DNA of 56,962 nt, taken from contig JAHIVT010000019.1 in assembly GCA_018816555.1 (NCBI GenBank), forward strand, positions 1 to 56,962, written 5' to 3'. Below the pieces are notes generated by a model that saw only the letters and a list, made by a program, of their open reading frames with translations, was not told the origin of the DNA and made no database searches. Made by a program: the position numbers and the translations under genes. Origin of the DNA: Pseudomonadota bacterium. Its GTDB lineage: Bacteria > Desulfobacterota > Desulfobulbia > Desulfobulbales > SURF-16. Of the stretch, positions 16,542 through 24,364 are shown in pieces. Numbering within the stretch: position 1 is the first letter of the stretch; every line of letters begins with the position of its first letter.

Positions 16542-17750
16542 ATGGAATCATTAACAGAAAAAAGTCGCGCCACCATCGAGTTCGAACTTCGCTGGCAAAG
16601 CACCAAGGCTGCCCATACCGACTGTCTGTGGGCGGAGAAGGTCAGTCTGTGGCGGGACTGCTTTCCGGGCAGCCTCTGTTCGCAACTGCTGGGGCTCAGG
16701 GAAGGCGAACGGGCAAGCCAGTTGACCAGGCCGGAGAGCTTTTCTCAGCCCTACACGGACAGGAAAATTGTCCGCGTCAAGCCGTACCAGTTTGAAGGGA
16801 AAGTTGCCGGCAACAAGCCCATGATTCCCCGGCAGGGACGCTTTTATCCCCAGGGGCTGCTGCGCGGGGTGAGCGGGGTCTTCCCTGTCAGCAACGCGCC
16901 TTGCCGTTATCTCGGCCAGGACAAGGACCTGCTCGTTTTTGATCTGAATCATCCCCTCAGCAACACCACCCTTGAGCTGACGGCCCATGTACGCAAGATA
17001 GAACAGAAGCTGGTGGAGCGGGGCGGCCGCTGTGAAGACTGGCTTGCGGCAGTAACAGACAACGGGCCGGGCATGCAGGCCCGGCACGGGGAAATTACCA
17101 CAGACTTTTTCAACCCGGCCGGTTTCCGGCGCAGCAATGAAGAAGCTGATCATCTCTTTTATCAGCAACCTCGGCTGGTCCAGCATCTTGACAGCACAGC
17201 CGAGGAAACCCTCAGCCGGCTCTATGGCAGGATTATCGAGCCGGGCATGGCGGTGCTGGATCTCATGGGAAGCTGGACATCCCATCTGCCGGATGACATG
17301 GAGACAGCGGGGCTGACCGTGCTTGGCATGAACAAAGATGAGTTGACCCGCAACATGCAGGCCACCGATATCGTTGTCCATGATTTGAACGGCAACCCGT
17401 CATTGCCGTTTGCAGATGGTTCTTTTGATGTGGTGCTGTGCACGGTTTCCATTGAATATCTTGTTGCCCCCCTTGCCGTTTTCCGGGAAGCGGCCCGAAT
17501 CCTGCGCCGGGACGGGTTGTTGCTGGTGTCCTTTTCCAACCGCTGGTTTGCGCCCAAGGTGATCAGTCTGTGGCCGGAGCTGCATGATTTTGAACGGATG
17601 GGTTTTGTGCTTGAGCTTTTTCTTCAGTCGGGTAATTTTTTCGATCTGCAGACCTTTTCCCGGCGGGGTCTTCCAAGGCCGGCCGATGACCGGCATGCCG
17701 AGCTGCCCTACAGCGACCCCGTCTTTCTGGTGTGGGGACGGAAACGGTGA
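16542..17750 (+). CDS. FKBP/SlyD-like segment joined to a SAM-dependent methyltransferase
   Basis: 402 residues. Residues about 85-156 look like part of an FKBP/SlyD domain: FYPQGLLRGV, then LLVFDLNHPLSNTTLELTAH, the SlyD-type D-x-N-H-P-L-x-x-x-T-L motif. Residues about 215-400 form a class I methyltransferase: VLDLMGSWTSHLPDD (SAM loop, 238-252), HDLNGNPSLPFADGSFDVVL, and REAARILRRDGLLLVSFSNR. The substrate is unknown. It is the first gene of the plus-strand operon with the CarH-type gene 82 bp downstream, divergent from the PPOX operon. The start at 16542 has an upstream purine run (ACAGGGAG). Confidence 0.75.
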   Translation: MESLTEKSRATIEFELRWQSTKAAHTDCLWAEKVSLWRDCFPGSLCSQLLGLREGERASQLTRPESFSQPYTDRKIVRVKPYQFEGKVAGNKPMIPRQGRFYPQGLLRGVSGVFPVSNAPCRYLGQDKDLLVFDLNHPLSNTTLELTAHVRKIEQKLVERGGRCEDWLAAVTDNGPGMQARHGEITTDFFNPAGFRRSNEEADHLFYQQPRLVQHLDSTAEETLSRLYGRIIEPGMAVLDLMGSWTSHLPDDMETAGLTVLGMNKDELTRNMQATDIVVHDLNGNPSLPFADGSFDVVLCTVSIEYLVAPLAVFREAARILRRDGLLLVSFSNRWFAPKVISLWPELHDFERMGFVLELFLQSGNFFDLQTFSRRGLPRPADDRHAELPYSDPVFLVWGRKR

Positions 17751-17832
17751 AAGGGAGCAGGACTGCGGTGGCTCCTTGGTGGGCATTTTTAACAGGGTGA
17801 AATCATAATGGGGTTTTCTGGAGAATAGAATA

Positions 17833-18816
17833 ATGTACAAGATCGGCACACTGGCAAAAAAGAGCGGCTATTCCCCCAACCTGCTGCGGGTCTGGGAAAA
17901 ACGCTATGGTTTTCTCCAGCCGCTTCGGGGATCGGGTGGCCAGCGTCTTTATCCGGAGGAGGATCTCAACCTGTTGCTCGTTATCAGAAGCGAACTGGAA
18001 AAGGGGAGAAGCATCGGTGAGCTGGCCCTGCTTGGCCGCGCTCAACTTCTCCTGTCCGCTGGGTTGCCTGCCGGCAGCGGCGCAGCCAGGCAACCGCAGC
18101 ATGGTTTCGGCGAGCAGGGAGAGTATTGGGATTTCGTTGGTCCCATTGTTGAGGCAGCCGTCGCCTTGGACCTGACGGACTTGACCAGATGTCTTGACGC
18201 AGCCTTTTCCCGTCTCAGCCCGGATGTGGTGGTGCACAAGGTGATTGCCGCGGCCATGGAAAGAGTCGGGGATGAATGGATGAAGGGAAGGGTCACTGTG
18301 GCCGGTGAGCACATGGTCAGCAGCCTTATTGAATACAGGCTGCGCAATCTTTTTGAGGCAAGCGGCCCGCGGGTGGGCGCATCTCCGGCCCAATCACCGG
18401 TTATCTTCGCCTGTTTTCCTGGCGAGGAACACCGAATAGGCCTTTTGAGTGTTGCTTACTGTCTGGCCCGGCAGGGGCTGCCGGTTCTCTATCTCGGCGC
18501 GTCGCTTCCCTTTTCGGCCCTGGAGGTTTCCATCAATCAGCTAGGTGCCGGAAGTGTCTGGCTGTCGGTGACCAGTCCGGAGATTTTTCAGAGCAACCGC
18601 AAGCAGTTCATGGGTCTGATTGCCAGCTATCCGAGCGTCAGGTTTATCATCGGTGGCCAGGCGGTAACTGCAGAGGATGAACAGCTCAGAGAGGTTGGGT
18701 GTCATTTGTGTTTGTATCCATGCTCTGTGCCGGATGTTATTCCGCCTTTAATGAGAGCCTCTTGCAAAATGAACGTCGTAGCGAGATCGAGAGAAAAATT
18801 TTCTGTGCAAGGATGA
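17833..18816 (+). CDS. carH: CarH-type MerR regulator with adenosylcobalamin-binding domain (B12 photoreceptor)
   Basis: 327 residues. A MerR winged helix (1-70, IGTLAKKSGYSPNLLRVWEK) is followed by a four-helix B12-cap domain with the CarH motif W149-x9-E159-H160 (WMKGRVTVAGEH), then a Rossmann B12 domain with E198-x-H200-x-x-G203, where His200 is the expected cobalt-ligating histidine after light. Known CarH tetramers bind DNA with adenosylcobalamin in the dark and fall apart in light, freeing their promoters. All diagnostic residues are present. The last 20 residues are encoded by a MITE-like insertion (18755-18931), outside the B12 core. Its operon partner and the divergent genes are the likely targets. 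Confidence 0.85.
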   Translation: MYKIGTLAKKSGYSPNLLRVWEKRYGFLQPLRGSGGQRLYPEEDLNLLLVIRSELEKGRSIGELALLGRAQLLLSAGLPAGSGAARQPQHGFGEQGEYWDFVGPIVEAAVALDLTDLTRCLDAAFSRLSPDVVVHKVIAAAMERVGDEWMKGRVTVAGEHMVSSLIEYRLRNLFEASGPRVGASPAQSPVIFACFPGEEHRIGLLSVAYCLARQGLPVLYLGASLPFSALEVSINQLGAGSVWLSVTSPEIFQSNRKQFMGLIASYPSVRFIIGGQAVTAEDEQLREVGCHLCLYPCSVPDVIPPLMRASCKMNVVARSREKFSVQG

Positions 18817-18931
18817 GTTGTGAAACCGCCCGGAAGCTTAGCAGTGCTCCGTTGAGGACGATTTCACCAGGAAGACGCCGCACCGGATATTTTTAGCCGA
18901 TCGGAGTAGATGTTCATTTTGCAAGAGGCTC
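18755..18931. mobile_element. 177-bp MITE-like element with 20-bp perfect terminal inverted repeats
   Basis: GAGCCTCTTGCAAAATGAAC (18755-18774) is exactly inverted at 18912-18931. The interior (137 bp) has no transposase frame. Outside the perfect arms the flanks also mirror each other (AATGA before, TCATT after), and no clear target duplication is visible. The ends resemble the GAGxCxxTTGCAAAA termini of some IS5/IS1182-like elements (from memory, unverified). It supplies the stop and last 20 codons of the carH-like gene. Confidence 0.75.
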
Positions 18932-19109
18932 ATTATATAGGTTTCTTATTTTTACCCGGTTGTTGTTGGTAAAGGCCATCCAGCAGTTAAAGCCAGGGAG
19001 GGAAAACTGGAGAATTTTTATCTTGCCTTGATTTGCTATTGTGGATGCTTATGGTATCATGTAGAAGTAATAATGATTCTCAGATAGAAAGATTCCTGTG
19101 GAGGTTATA

Positions 19110-19412
19110 ATGAATCTATATGATTATTGTGAAGCAGTTGCCCTGGAGCTTGGCAACTGGAGAAAGAAACTTACCGTCCTTGATCTTAAGATTGCCCTTC
19201 TTCCCAGTGATGACAAAGAAAAGATGCTTGGCAGTATAGAGGAGATGCATATGATTGTAGCCGAGATGGAAGACAGGATATACAACCTGGAGCATTCCTC
19301 TCCGACTTCATTGCGTCCGCTGCTGAGCAATGGGGAGAGGATCGGACCGGTGCTGATTGATTTTGAAGCAGTCACCCGCGGCGAAAAAGCTGATTATGAT
19401 TTCCGCGGCTGA
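19110..19412 (+). CDS. Hypothetical short helical protein
   Basis: 100 residues from the ATG at 19110, chosen for the GGAGG site 5 bases upstream; a GTG at 19098 is in frame but lies before that site. It is soluble, without signal peptide or cysteine cluster, and probably a two-helix coiled coil (LDLKIALLPSDDKEKMLGSI, MIVAEMEDRIYNLE) with an extended C-terminus. I do not recognise the family. It stands alone and ends in a strong terminator. Confidence 0.6.
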   Translation: MNLYDYCEAVALELGNWRKKLTVLDLKIALLPSDDKEKMLGSIEEMHMIVAEMEDRIYNLEHSSPTSLRPLLSNGERIGPVLIDFEAVTRGEKADYDFRG

Positions 19413-19432
19413 AAAGCCGGCTGGATGGCCAT

Positions 19433-19469
19433 AAAAAAAAGAGCAGCGTCTATGCTGCTCTTTTTTTTT
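19433..19469 (+). terminator. Rho-independent terminator
   Basis: Stem GAGCAGC (19441-19447) pairs with GCTGCTC (19454-19460), with a 6-base loop and a run of nine T after it and eight A before it. The A run means it could also work for the opposite strand, where a decayed PAS gene lies. Confidence 0.9.
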
Positions 19470-19498
19470 GCACTTTCATGCATGGGAGAGAGGAATTT

Positions 19499-19988
19499 TT
19501 ATTTGCATGCCCCTTCCGGCAGTTGTTTGATGGTCAGAGCGATATTGACATTCTCCTCTGGCCGGTAGGTTACCTCGACAGGTTGATCCTTTTCGATGAG
19601 TTCAGCGGAAGGATAGCCTTTCCATTCTGGCCTGGCAGGCAGGGCAGGGAACCGTTTCCCCCTGGGGATGGAAAATGGAAGAGATGTCTTTGCCGATTGC
19701 CTGTTCCGGGCTTGAACCGATTATTTTATAAAAGGACCGGTTGGCATGGATGATTCTGTCGTTCAGATCGAGCAGATAAACGGCATCCTCGATGAAATCC
19801 ATGGCAAAAGTCCACTCGGACGCCCTTTTTGCCAGTTCCGATTCCGTCTTTTTGCGTTCCTGGGCTATTCTCCGCGTAATAATCCCATAGCTGATATCCG
19901 AGGCAAGACCCTGCAGCAGTCCCAACTCCTGTGCGGCAAAGCAGTCCTGTTCAACGGCATAGATGTTCAAAGCGCAGGCGTTGAGCAA
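19499..19988 (-). pseudogene. Decayed GAF-PAS sensor gene fragment
   Basis: The first part, ALNIYAVEQDCFAAQELGLL to QGLASDISYGI, is the typical end of a GAF domain, followed by the linker ERKKTESELAKRASEWTFAM and a PAS core (VYLLDLNDRIIHANRSFYKI, IGKDISSIFH, CPACQA). The frame is then interrupted near 19620; the next frame continues as PEWKGYPSAELIEKDQPVEV to a stop at 19499. The 5' end of the GAF domain and any kinase domain are missing. It is a relic of a sensor kinase. Confidence 0.65.
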
Positions 19989-20133
19989 TAGATTGACAGC
20001 AAGTGTATCTTAACAGAAAATAAAAACCGTTTGTAGCGGTTATGTTATCTGAATTTTTTTACCTGCGGGGTGATGCCACGGGGTATTAACCGATATTTAA
20101 GAAAAGAATTGCGGAGGAGGTTGTTAAAGGGGA

Positions 20134-20442
20134 CTATTTGAATTCAAAAAGCAGCTCGTTTTTTTTAAGCAGGTTGTATTCCTCGCGGGCTAACTCTTCC
20201 AAATAGGCCGGATCATTTTTGATCTTGTCGATTTTTTGCTGCAGCAGTCGGTTCTCTTCCTTTAACTGCTCGTTTTCCGCTTGCACCGCCTCAATCTGTT
20301 TCTTTAAATGATAATATGTTAGAATCCCGTTGGGAGAAAAAAACAGCCAGGCAATTACTGCGCATCCGGAGAGGATGCTGACCAGAATAAGCGTCCGGAG
20401 TTCCTTGCTGTTTAACTGTTTAATAATTTTTGCCAGATCCAT
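20134..20442 (-). CDS. ftsB: Cell division protein FtsB/DivIC (septum formation initiator)
   Basis: 102 residues. It has a short cytoplasmic N-terminus, one membrane helix (LILVSILSGCAVIAWLFF), then a coiled coil of about 45 residues (HLKKQIEAVQAENEQLKEEN) and the conserved DPAYLEELAREEYNLLKKNE. FtsB bridges FtsL and FtsQ in the divisome. It is single here and divergent from the DUF523 gene. Confidence 0.85.
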   Translation of the reverse strand: MDLAKIIKQLNSKELRTLILVSILSGCAVIAWLFFSPNGILTYYHLKKQIEAVQAENEQLKEENRLLQQKIDKIKNDPAYLEELAREEYNLLKKNELLFEFK

Positions 20443-20533
20443 GGGATTATCTATTTATTTTTGTGAAAAGCAGATGGTAAACCAAAGCCTGGAAAAGGAA
20501 AAGACAATTTTGCATGAAAAGCCGAGGATTTAC

Positions 20534-20926
20534 ATGGTAAGTGCCTGTCTGCTCGGTCTGCAGACCAGATATGACGGCAAATTGAAGCCCTGCGAGGCTT
20601 GCCGGTTAATGGTAAAAAATGCACTGTGGATACCCGTCTGTCCGGAGCAGCTGGGCGGCCTGCCCACGCCCCGGACGGCGGCGGATATCGTTGGCGGTGA
20701 CGGTTATGATGTCCTGGCGGGCCGTGCCGCAGTGGTCACCCGTGACGGTCGGGATGTGACCTCTTCTTTTCTGCTTGGCGCCCGTCAGGTGCTGGCAATC
20801 GCCATGGCGCAGCAGATCACCGGTGTGCTGCTCAAATCCCGCAGTCCCTCCTGCGGCATGACCCCGCGATTCGGCGTCACCGCCGCCTTGCTCCAGCAGC
20901 ATGGTTTTACCCTGCAGGAATATTGA
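20534..20926 (+). CDS. DUF523 family protein
   Basis: 130 residues from the ATG at 20534, which has a GAGGA site and begins at the family's N-terminal motif VSACLLGLQTRYDGK. An upstream ATG at 20474 would add 20 residues with a weaker site. Other family features: PVCPEQLGGLPTPR, and the C-terminal LLKSRSPSCGMTPRFGVTAAL with the conserved S-P-S-C-G. Conserved cysteines (CLLG, PCEAC, VCPE, SCG) suggest a metal or thiol role. The function is unknown. Confidence 0.88.
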   Translation: MVSACLLGLQTRYDGKLKPCEACRLMVKNALWIPVCPEQLGGLPTPRTAADIVGGDGYDVLAGRAAVVTRDGRDVTSSFLLGARQVLAIAMAQQITGVLLKSRSPSCGMTPRFGVTAALLQQHGFTLQEY

Positions 20927-20948
20927 TGGCTTCATAAGAACTGAAAAA

Positions 20949-21032
20949 TTACCACAGAGCACACAGAGATCACAGAGAAATATTTTTATTACAGTCAGTT
21001 AGCTCTGTGGACTCTGGGCTCTCTGTGGTGAA
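20949..21032. repeat. Dispersed inverted repeat, family A copy 2
   Basis: The same architecture as 5908-5993: ACCACAGAGCACACAGAGAT on the left, CTCTCTGTGGTGAA on the right, central TATTTTTATTACAGTCAG. It sits between the convergent DUF523 and ydbL genes and could double as a terminator. Confidence 0.85.
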
Positions 21033-21077
21033 AAAAAAGGTTTTTACGAATCCATCATTATGAGCAGGTTTACTCGG

Positions 21078-21455
21078 CTATTTCTGATACCACGTTCCAT
21101 CCGGCTTCTGCAGCCAGGTGCCGGCATCGGCCTGGCCGGCAATCTGCAGGGCACGCCGGGAACCGACCAGTGCCGCGTCCACCCCCTGCTGTTTGGCAAT
21201 GGCGGTATAAACTTTTTGCCGGTCTCCGTTTTCCTCTTTGATCAGGGCCTCCTGGCTTTTGTCGGCTTTTTTGAACTCAAGGTAGCCCTGTTTGTTCTCA
21301 CCAATAACCCCCTGGGACTTTAAAGTGGCAAGGTCCGGGAGCCTTGCCTTCATGCGGCCTTTGATATCATCGCCCGCCTGGCAGGTGGCGGCAAGCAGAA
21401 AGGAAATTAGCAGCAGGAAAAGAATAACGGACCGGTTGCGGTATTGTCTGTACAT
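21078..21455 (-). CDS. ydbL: YdbL family (DUF1318) periplasmic protein
   Basis: 125 residues with a signal peptide (LFLLLISFLLAATCQAG). The mature part begins DDIKGRMKARLPDLATLKSQ with GVIGENKQGYLEF, the DUF1318 pattern, and ends QIAGQADAGTWLQKPDGTWY. In E. coli, YdbL acts with the YdbH-YnbE intermembrane bridge and prevents YnbE multimer excess. It is the third gene of the ydbH-ynbE-ydbL operon, 16 bp after ynbE. Confidence 0.9.
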   Translation of the reverse strand: MYRQYRNRSVILFLLLISFLLAATCQAGDDIKGRMKARLPDLATLKSQGVIGENKQGYLEFKKADKSQEALIKEENGDRQKVYTAIAKQQGVDAALVGSRRALQIAGQADAGTWLQKPDGTWYQK

Positions 21456-21471
21456 GGGAAAATCTCCTTAT

Positions 21472-21675
21472 TTACGGTTGCGCCTTGTCAATGTCGTCAA
21501 AGAAGTTGTCAAGCGCCCTGTCAACCTTGATGTTGATATCGATGGTGATATGAATCGGCTTTATTTCAACCGGCGCAATCTGTACTTCATTGCGGGATTG
21601 AATTTCATGTTTTGTGCAGGCGCACAGCAGGAAAAGGGAGGTGATGACAAGCATCGTCTTTTTGGCAAACATCAT
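21472..21675 (-). CDS. ynbE: YnbE-like outer-membrane lipoprotein
   Basis: 67 residues from the ATG at 21675, which has a GGAG site; a second ATG follows immediately. A lipoprotein signal peptide ends in the lipobox LLCAC. The mature peptide NEVQIAPVEIKPIHITIDIN then IKVDRALDNFFDDID is the YnbE signature. YnbE multimerises on YdbH by beta-strand augmentation in E. coli, linking it to the outer membrane. It overlaps nothing and starts inside the ydbH 3' end by position. Confidence 0.88.
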   Translation of the reverse strand: MMFAKKTMLVITSLFLLCACTKHEIQSRNEVQIAPVEIKPIHITIDINIKVDRALDNFFDDIDKAQP

Positions 21676-21724
21676 ATGACTCCTGTCTTTGCGGCTCATG
21701 GAAAAATACCCGGCAGGCGGTTCG

Positions 21725-24139
21725 TTACCGGGCGCGTTGCAAAAGATCCTTAAGGTTTTTATCATAATCGAGAAAGGTGTTCAGGGGAAAGCGAAAATTG
21801 ACATCCAGCAGAATAGGTTGGGAAATACCCTGTGCGCCTTGCACATGGGTACGCTGCAGTCCCCCTGTTGCCGAGTCAAAGGCGAAAGGCAGAGGTGATG
21901 CCGGTTTGCCGTCAAGCTTCAACTGCATCACCAGGGTATCATTTTCACTGAAGAGATGCACCTTTGCCCAGTTGTAACTGAAATTGCGCAGGGCCTCCTG
22001 GGCAAAATCCAGCTGACCGAACTGGGGGGAATCAAGGGGGATGGCCTGGGTGAGGAAATCCCCGCCGGCAATACGGATAACGCCTCCTTCGCCGGGCGTG
22101 GAGTAGAGATAGCTCGGTGCAAAGGTGATTTTGCCTTCGTTGAAACTTACCGGAATGCGGCCATTGACCGTGCCATCCCCTTCGACATTCTTGATGCCCA
22201 CCTGTTCCAGGATTCCGGCAAGCTTCAGTTGGGTGCAGTAAAAAATCATCTCCGGCTGCAGATGGTTTTCGGAAAAACGCAGGGCATAGGTATTGATGGA
22301 CCCATCCGCCCAGTTGAAAATTCCCTTTTCAAGTAAGAACGAGCTGTTTGACTCCACCGTGAAATGCAGGGTACCCCCGTCTATGGCAAGCTCACCTAGG
22401 CGGGCCGAGGAAAAATTGAGTTGCTGGTTCGGGGCGCTGCGCAGCTGCGGCAGAAAGGGCAGGGTAAGGGTTGTCTCAATGCCGGAGACGGTGATTTTCT
22501 GCTCTGCCAGCTCAAGGCTGCCTTTTTTCAGGGATAGCCGGCCATTGCCTGTCAATTGGCCTGCACCAAGGGATATTTGCGCCTCACCGCTGATGAGGCC
22601 GGAGAAGGAGATGTCTTTTGCCTGGGGGAATATCTGGGAAGGGGAGAAGTCCGTCAATTTGGTTGGCGGAATTGTCAGTGCAATCGCACTTTTTCCTGTC
22701 TCTCCAGAAATATCAGAGGACAGTGATAAGGATGCGGTAACACCCTGCAGCAGCTGGGAGTGAAAATCGGCTGCCATGACCAGTTTGTTTTCCTGCAGCT
22801 GGATTGTACCGGCCAGTGCGCCGATTTCCTTTTCCTGCCAGGTGATTTTTGTCAGTGCCAGTTTTCCTTCGGCATTGCCGTCGGCCAGCGGCCAGCTCAG
22901 TGGCAGGGTAAGACTGCCACCTTCCGCCCTGGTGCCTGAAGAGTGGTGGTCAAACAATGCGTTGTCAACGTTGAGATTGCCCTGCACATGCCAGCCTTCC
23001 TTGCCCTGCCGTTTGCCTGTTGCCTGCAAGACGATGGAGGGCAGCTCTACGGTGAGATCCTCGTTTTTGGCTTTTAGTGACAAGTGGGCAGCCGAGTCAA
23101 TGCTGATGGTGTCAGCCGCAACAGATCCTTTGATGGCAATGGATGGTGATGGCAGTGACAGAATGGTTTTTTGCATGTCAGCGGCAAGATCAGGCAGAGA
23201 ACCGGTGACGGTAAACAGCAGCGGCTGGGTGATGTCCTTCCGGCTGCCGGAAAAAGTGATGGCGATCGGCGGTGCTGCCTGCTGCGGGAGCTTTTTGGGG
23301 GAGAGGCTGATGTCATGATAATGCAGTGAGGTGTCCTGCAATGACAGTTGCGCCTTGATGTCCATGGGAACAAAAGGGGAAAGAGCCACGTCGGCGCTGC
23401 CGGAAAAATCCGCTTTGGTTTCCAGCTGCAGACCGGCCGGCAGGTCGATCAGGCCGGCAAAATGGTGGGGACTCAGGTTGTTTGCGGAAAAGGTAAGGTG
23501 TGCCTGCTGCTGGTTCAGATCAAGGGCTGCGGTGATGGCGATTTCCTGCTCTGCGGGGAAAAGCTGCAGATGAACCTGCAGAGGGCCGTTCGCTTCGCCC
23601 TTTGCCGCCAGAGCCGCATCTGCGGCAAAGGGCAGACGGATCACCCGGTCCGCCAGGCGGCAGATGAGCGCTGACCGGCGGATTACCACCCGTTTCACCC
23701 CCAGCGGTAGTTGGATGGTTTTTGTTGCTCCACCGCTGTCTTTGGCAGGGGAGGGATTGGTGATAAGTGTCTGCAGTCCCGGATCGGCAAAGATGATTCG
23801 GTTGTCGCTTAAAGCACAGTGGATCTCCACACCGCTTATCGCCACTTCTTCCAGCTTTCCGGCCAGCAGCGCAACAGGATTATACCTTGCGGTCAACTCA
23901 GAAACGGCAACGTCAGGGGATTCTTCCGGTCCGATGGTAAAGCCTGCGCCGGCCTCGGTAAGATTGATAAACAGATAGCGGGTATGGAAGTTGTCGATGC
24001 CTGCCCTGGCGGCCAGGGAGGGCAGCAGGGAATGCTGGAGATAGACGGGCAGCAGGGTGGTAATGGTCGCCCAGCCGATAACCGGCAACAGGGCAATGAT
24101 TATGATGAGACGGAGGAAAAGCCTCGTCCTGGTTGTCAT
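21725..24139 (-). CDS. ydbH: YdbH, AsmA-like intermembrane phospholipid transport protein
   Basis: 804 residues. One N-terminal membrane anchor (LFLRLIIIIALLPVIGWATI) is followed by a long periplasmic beta-rich AsmA-type groove and the conserved C-terminal YdbH domain (IFYCTQLKLAGILEQVGIKN, GTVNGRIPVSFNEGKITF, ending in NTFLDYDKNLKDLLQRAR). E. coli YdbH works redundantly with TamB and YhdP to move phospholipids to the outer membrane. Gene order with ynbE and ydbL matches E. coli. No clear ribosome site precedes the ATG, so the start is less sure. Confidence 0.9.
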   Translation of the reverse strand: MTTRTRLFLRLIIIIALLPVIGWATITTLLPVYLQHSLLPSLAARAGIDNFHTRYLFINLTEAGAGFTIGPEESPDVAVSELTARYNPVALLAGKLEEVAISGVEIHCALSDNRIIFADPGLQTLITNPSPAKDSGGATKTIQLPLGVKRVVIRRSALICRLADRVIRLPFAADAALAAKGEANGPLQVHLQLFPAEQEIAITAALDLNQQQAHLTFSANNLSPHHFAGLIDLPAGLQLETKADFSGSADVALSPFVPMDIKAQLSLQDTSLHYHDISLSPKKLPQQAAPPIAITFSGSRKDITQPLLFTVTGSLPDLAADMQKTILSLPSPSIAIKGSVAADTISIDSAAHLSLKAKNEDLTVELPSIVLQATGKRQGKEGWHVQGNLNVDNALFDHHSSGTRAEGGSLTLPLSWPLADGNAEGKLALTKITWQEKEIGALAGTIQLQENKLVMAADFHSQLLQGVTASLSLSSDISGETGKSAIALTIPPTKLTDFSPSQIFPQAKDISFSGLISGEAQISLGAGQLTGNGRLSLKKGSLELAEQKITVSGIETTLTLPFLPQLRSAPNQQLNFSSARLGELAIDGGTLHFTVESNSSFLLEKGIFNWADGSINTYALRFSENHLQPEMIFYCTQLKLAGILEQVGIKNVEGDGTVNGRIPVSFNEGKITFAPSYLYSTPGEGGVIRIAGGDFLTQAIPLDSPQFGQLDFAQEALRNFSYNWAKVHLFSENDTLVMQLKLDGKPASPLPFAFDSATGGLQRTHVQGAQGISQPILLDVNFRFPLNTFLDYDKNLKDLLQRAR

Positions 24140-24188
24140 GGCAATAGCGTTTTTAGGCAGTGATGATCTTGTCCGGTGAATGGCGGCG

Positions 24189-24292
24189 AGCTTGTTTCCA
24201 GAGAATACAAGAATTCAGGAGTCAGAAGCCAGAATAAAACGTATAAAGTCAAACATTCTGAATTCCGCCTCCTGACTCCTGAATTCCAGTGA
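24189..24292. repeat. Dispersed inverted repeat, family B copy 2
   Basis: GAATTCAGGAGTCAGAAGCC and GCCTCCTGACTCCTGAATTC form a strong hairpin around AATAAAACGTATAAAGTC. The left flank GCTTGTTTCCAGAGAAT recurs in copy 3 (53938), so the unit is at least 100 bp. It lies between tatC and ydbH and may separate the two transcripts. Confidence 0.8.
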
Positions 24293-24364
24293 CGAAGATC
24301 CGGGCTGCAATCATGTCACAAAAACGATGTTATTCCGGCAAAATAAAGCAAATCAGCCCAGTGT

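Noticed and set aside
17751-17832. Cobalamin riboswitch before the B12-dependent regulator
   Set aside because: The 82-bp gap is too short and shows no B12-box-like sequence.
18755-18931. Complete insertion sequence at the end of the carH-type gene
   Set aside because: The interior is only 137 bp and encodes no transposase, so it was called MITE-like.
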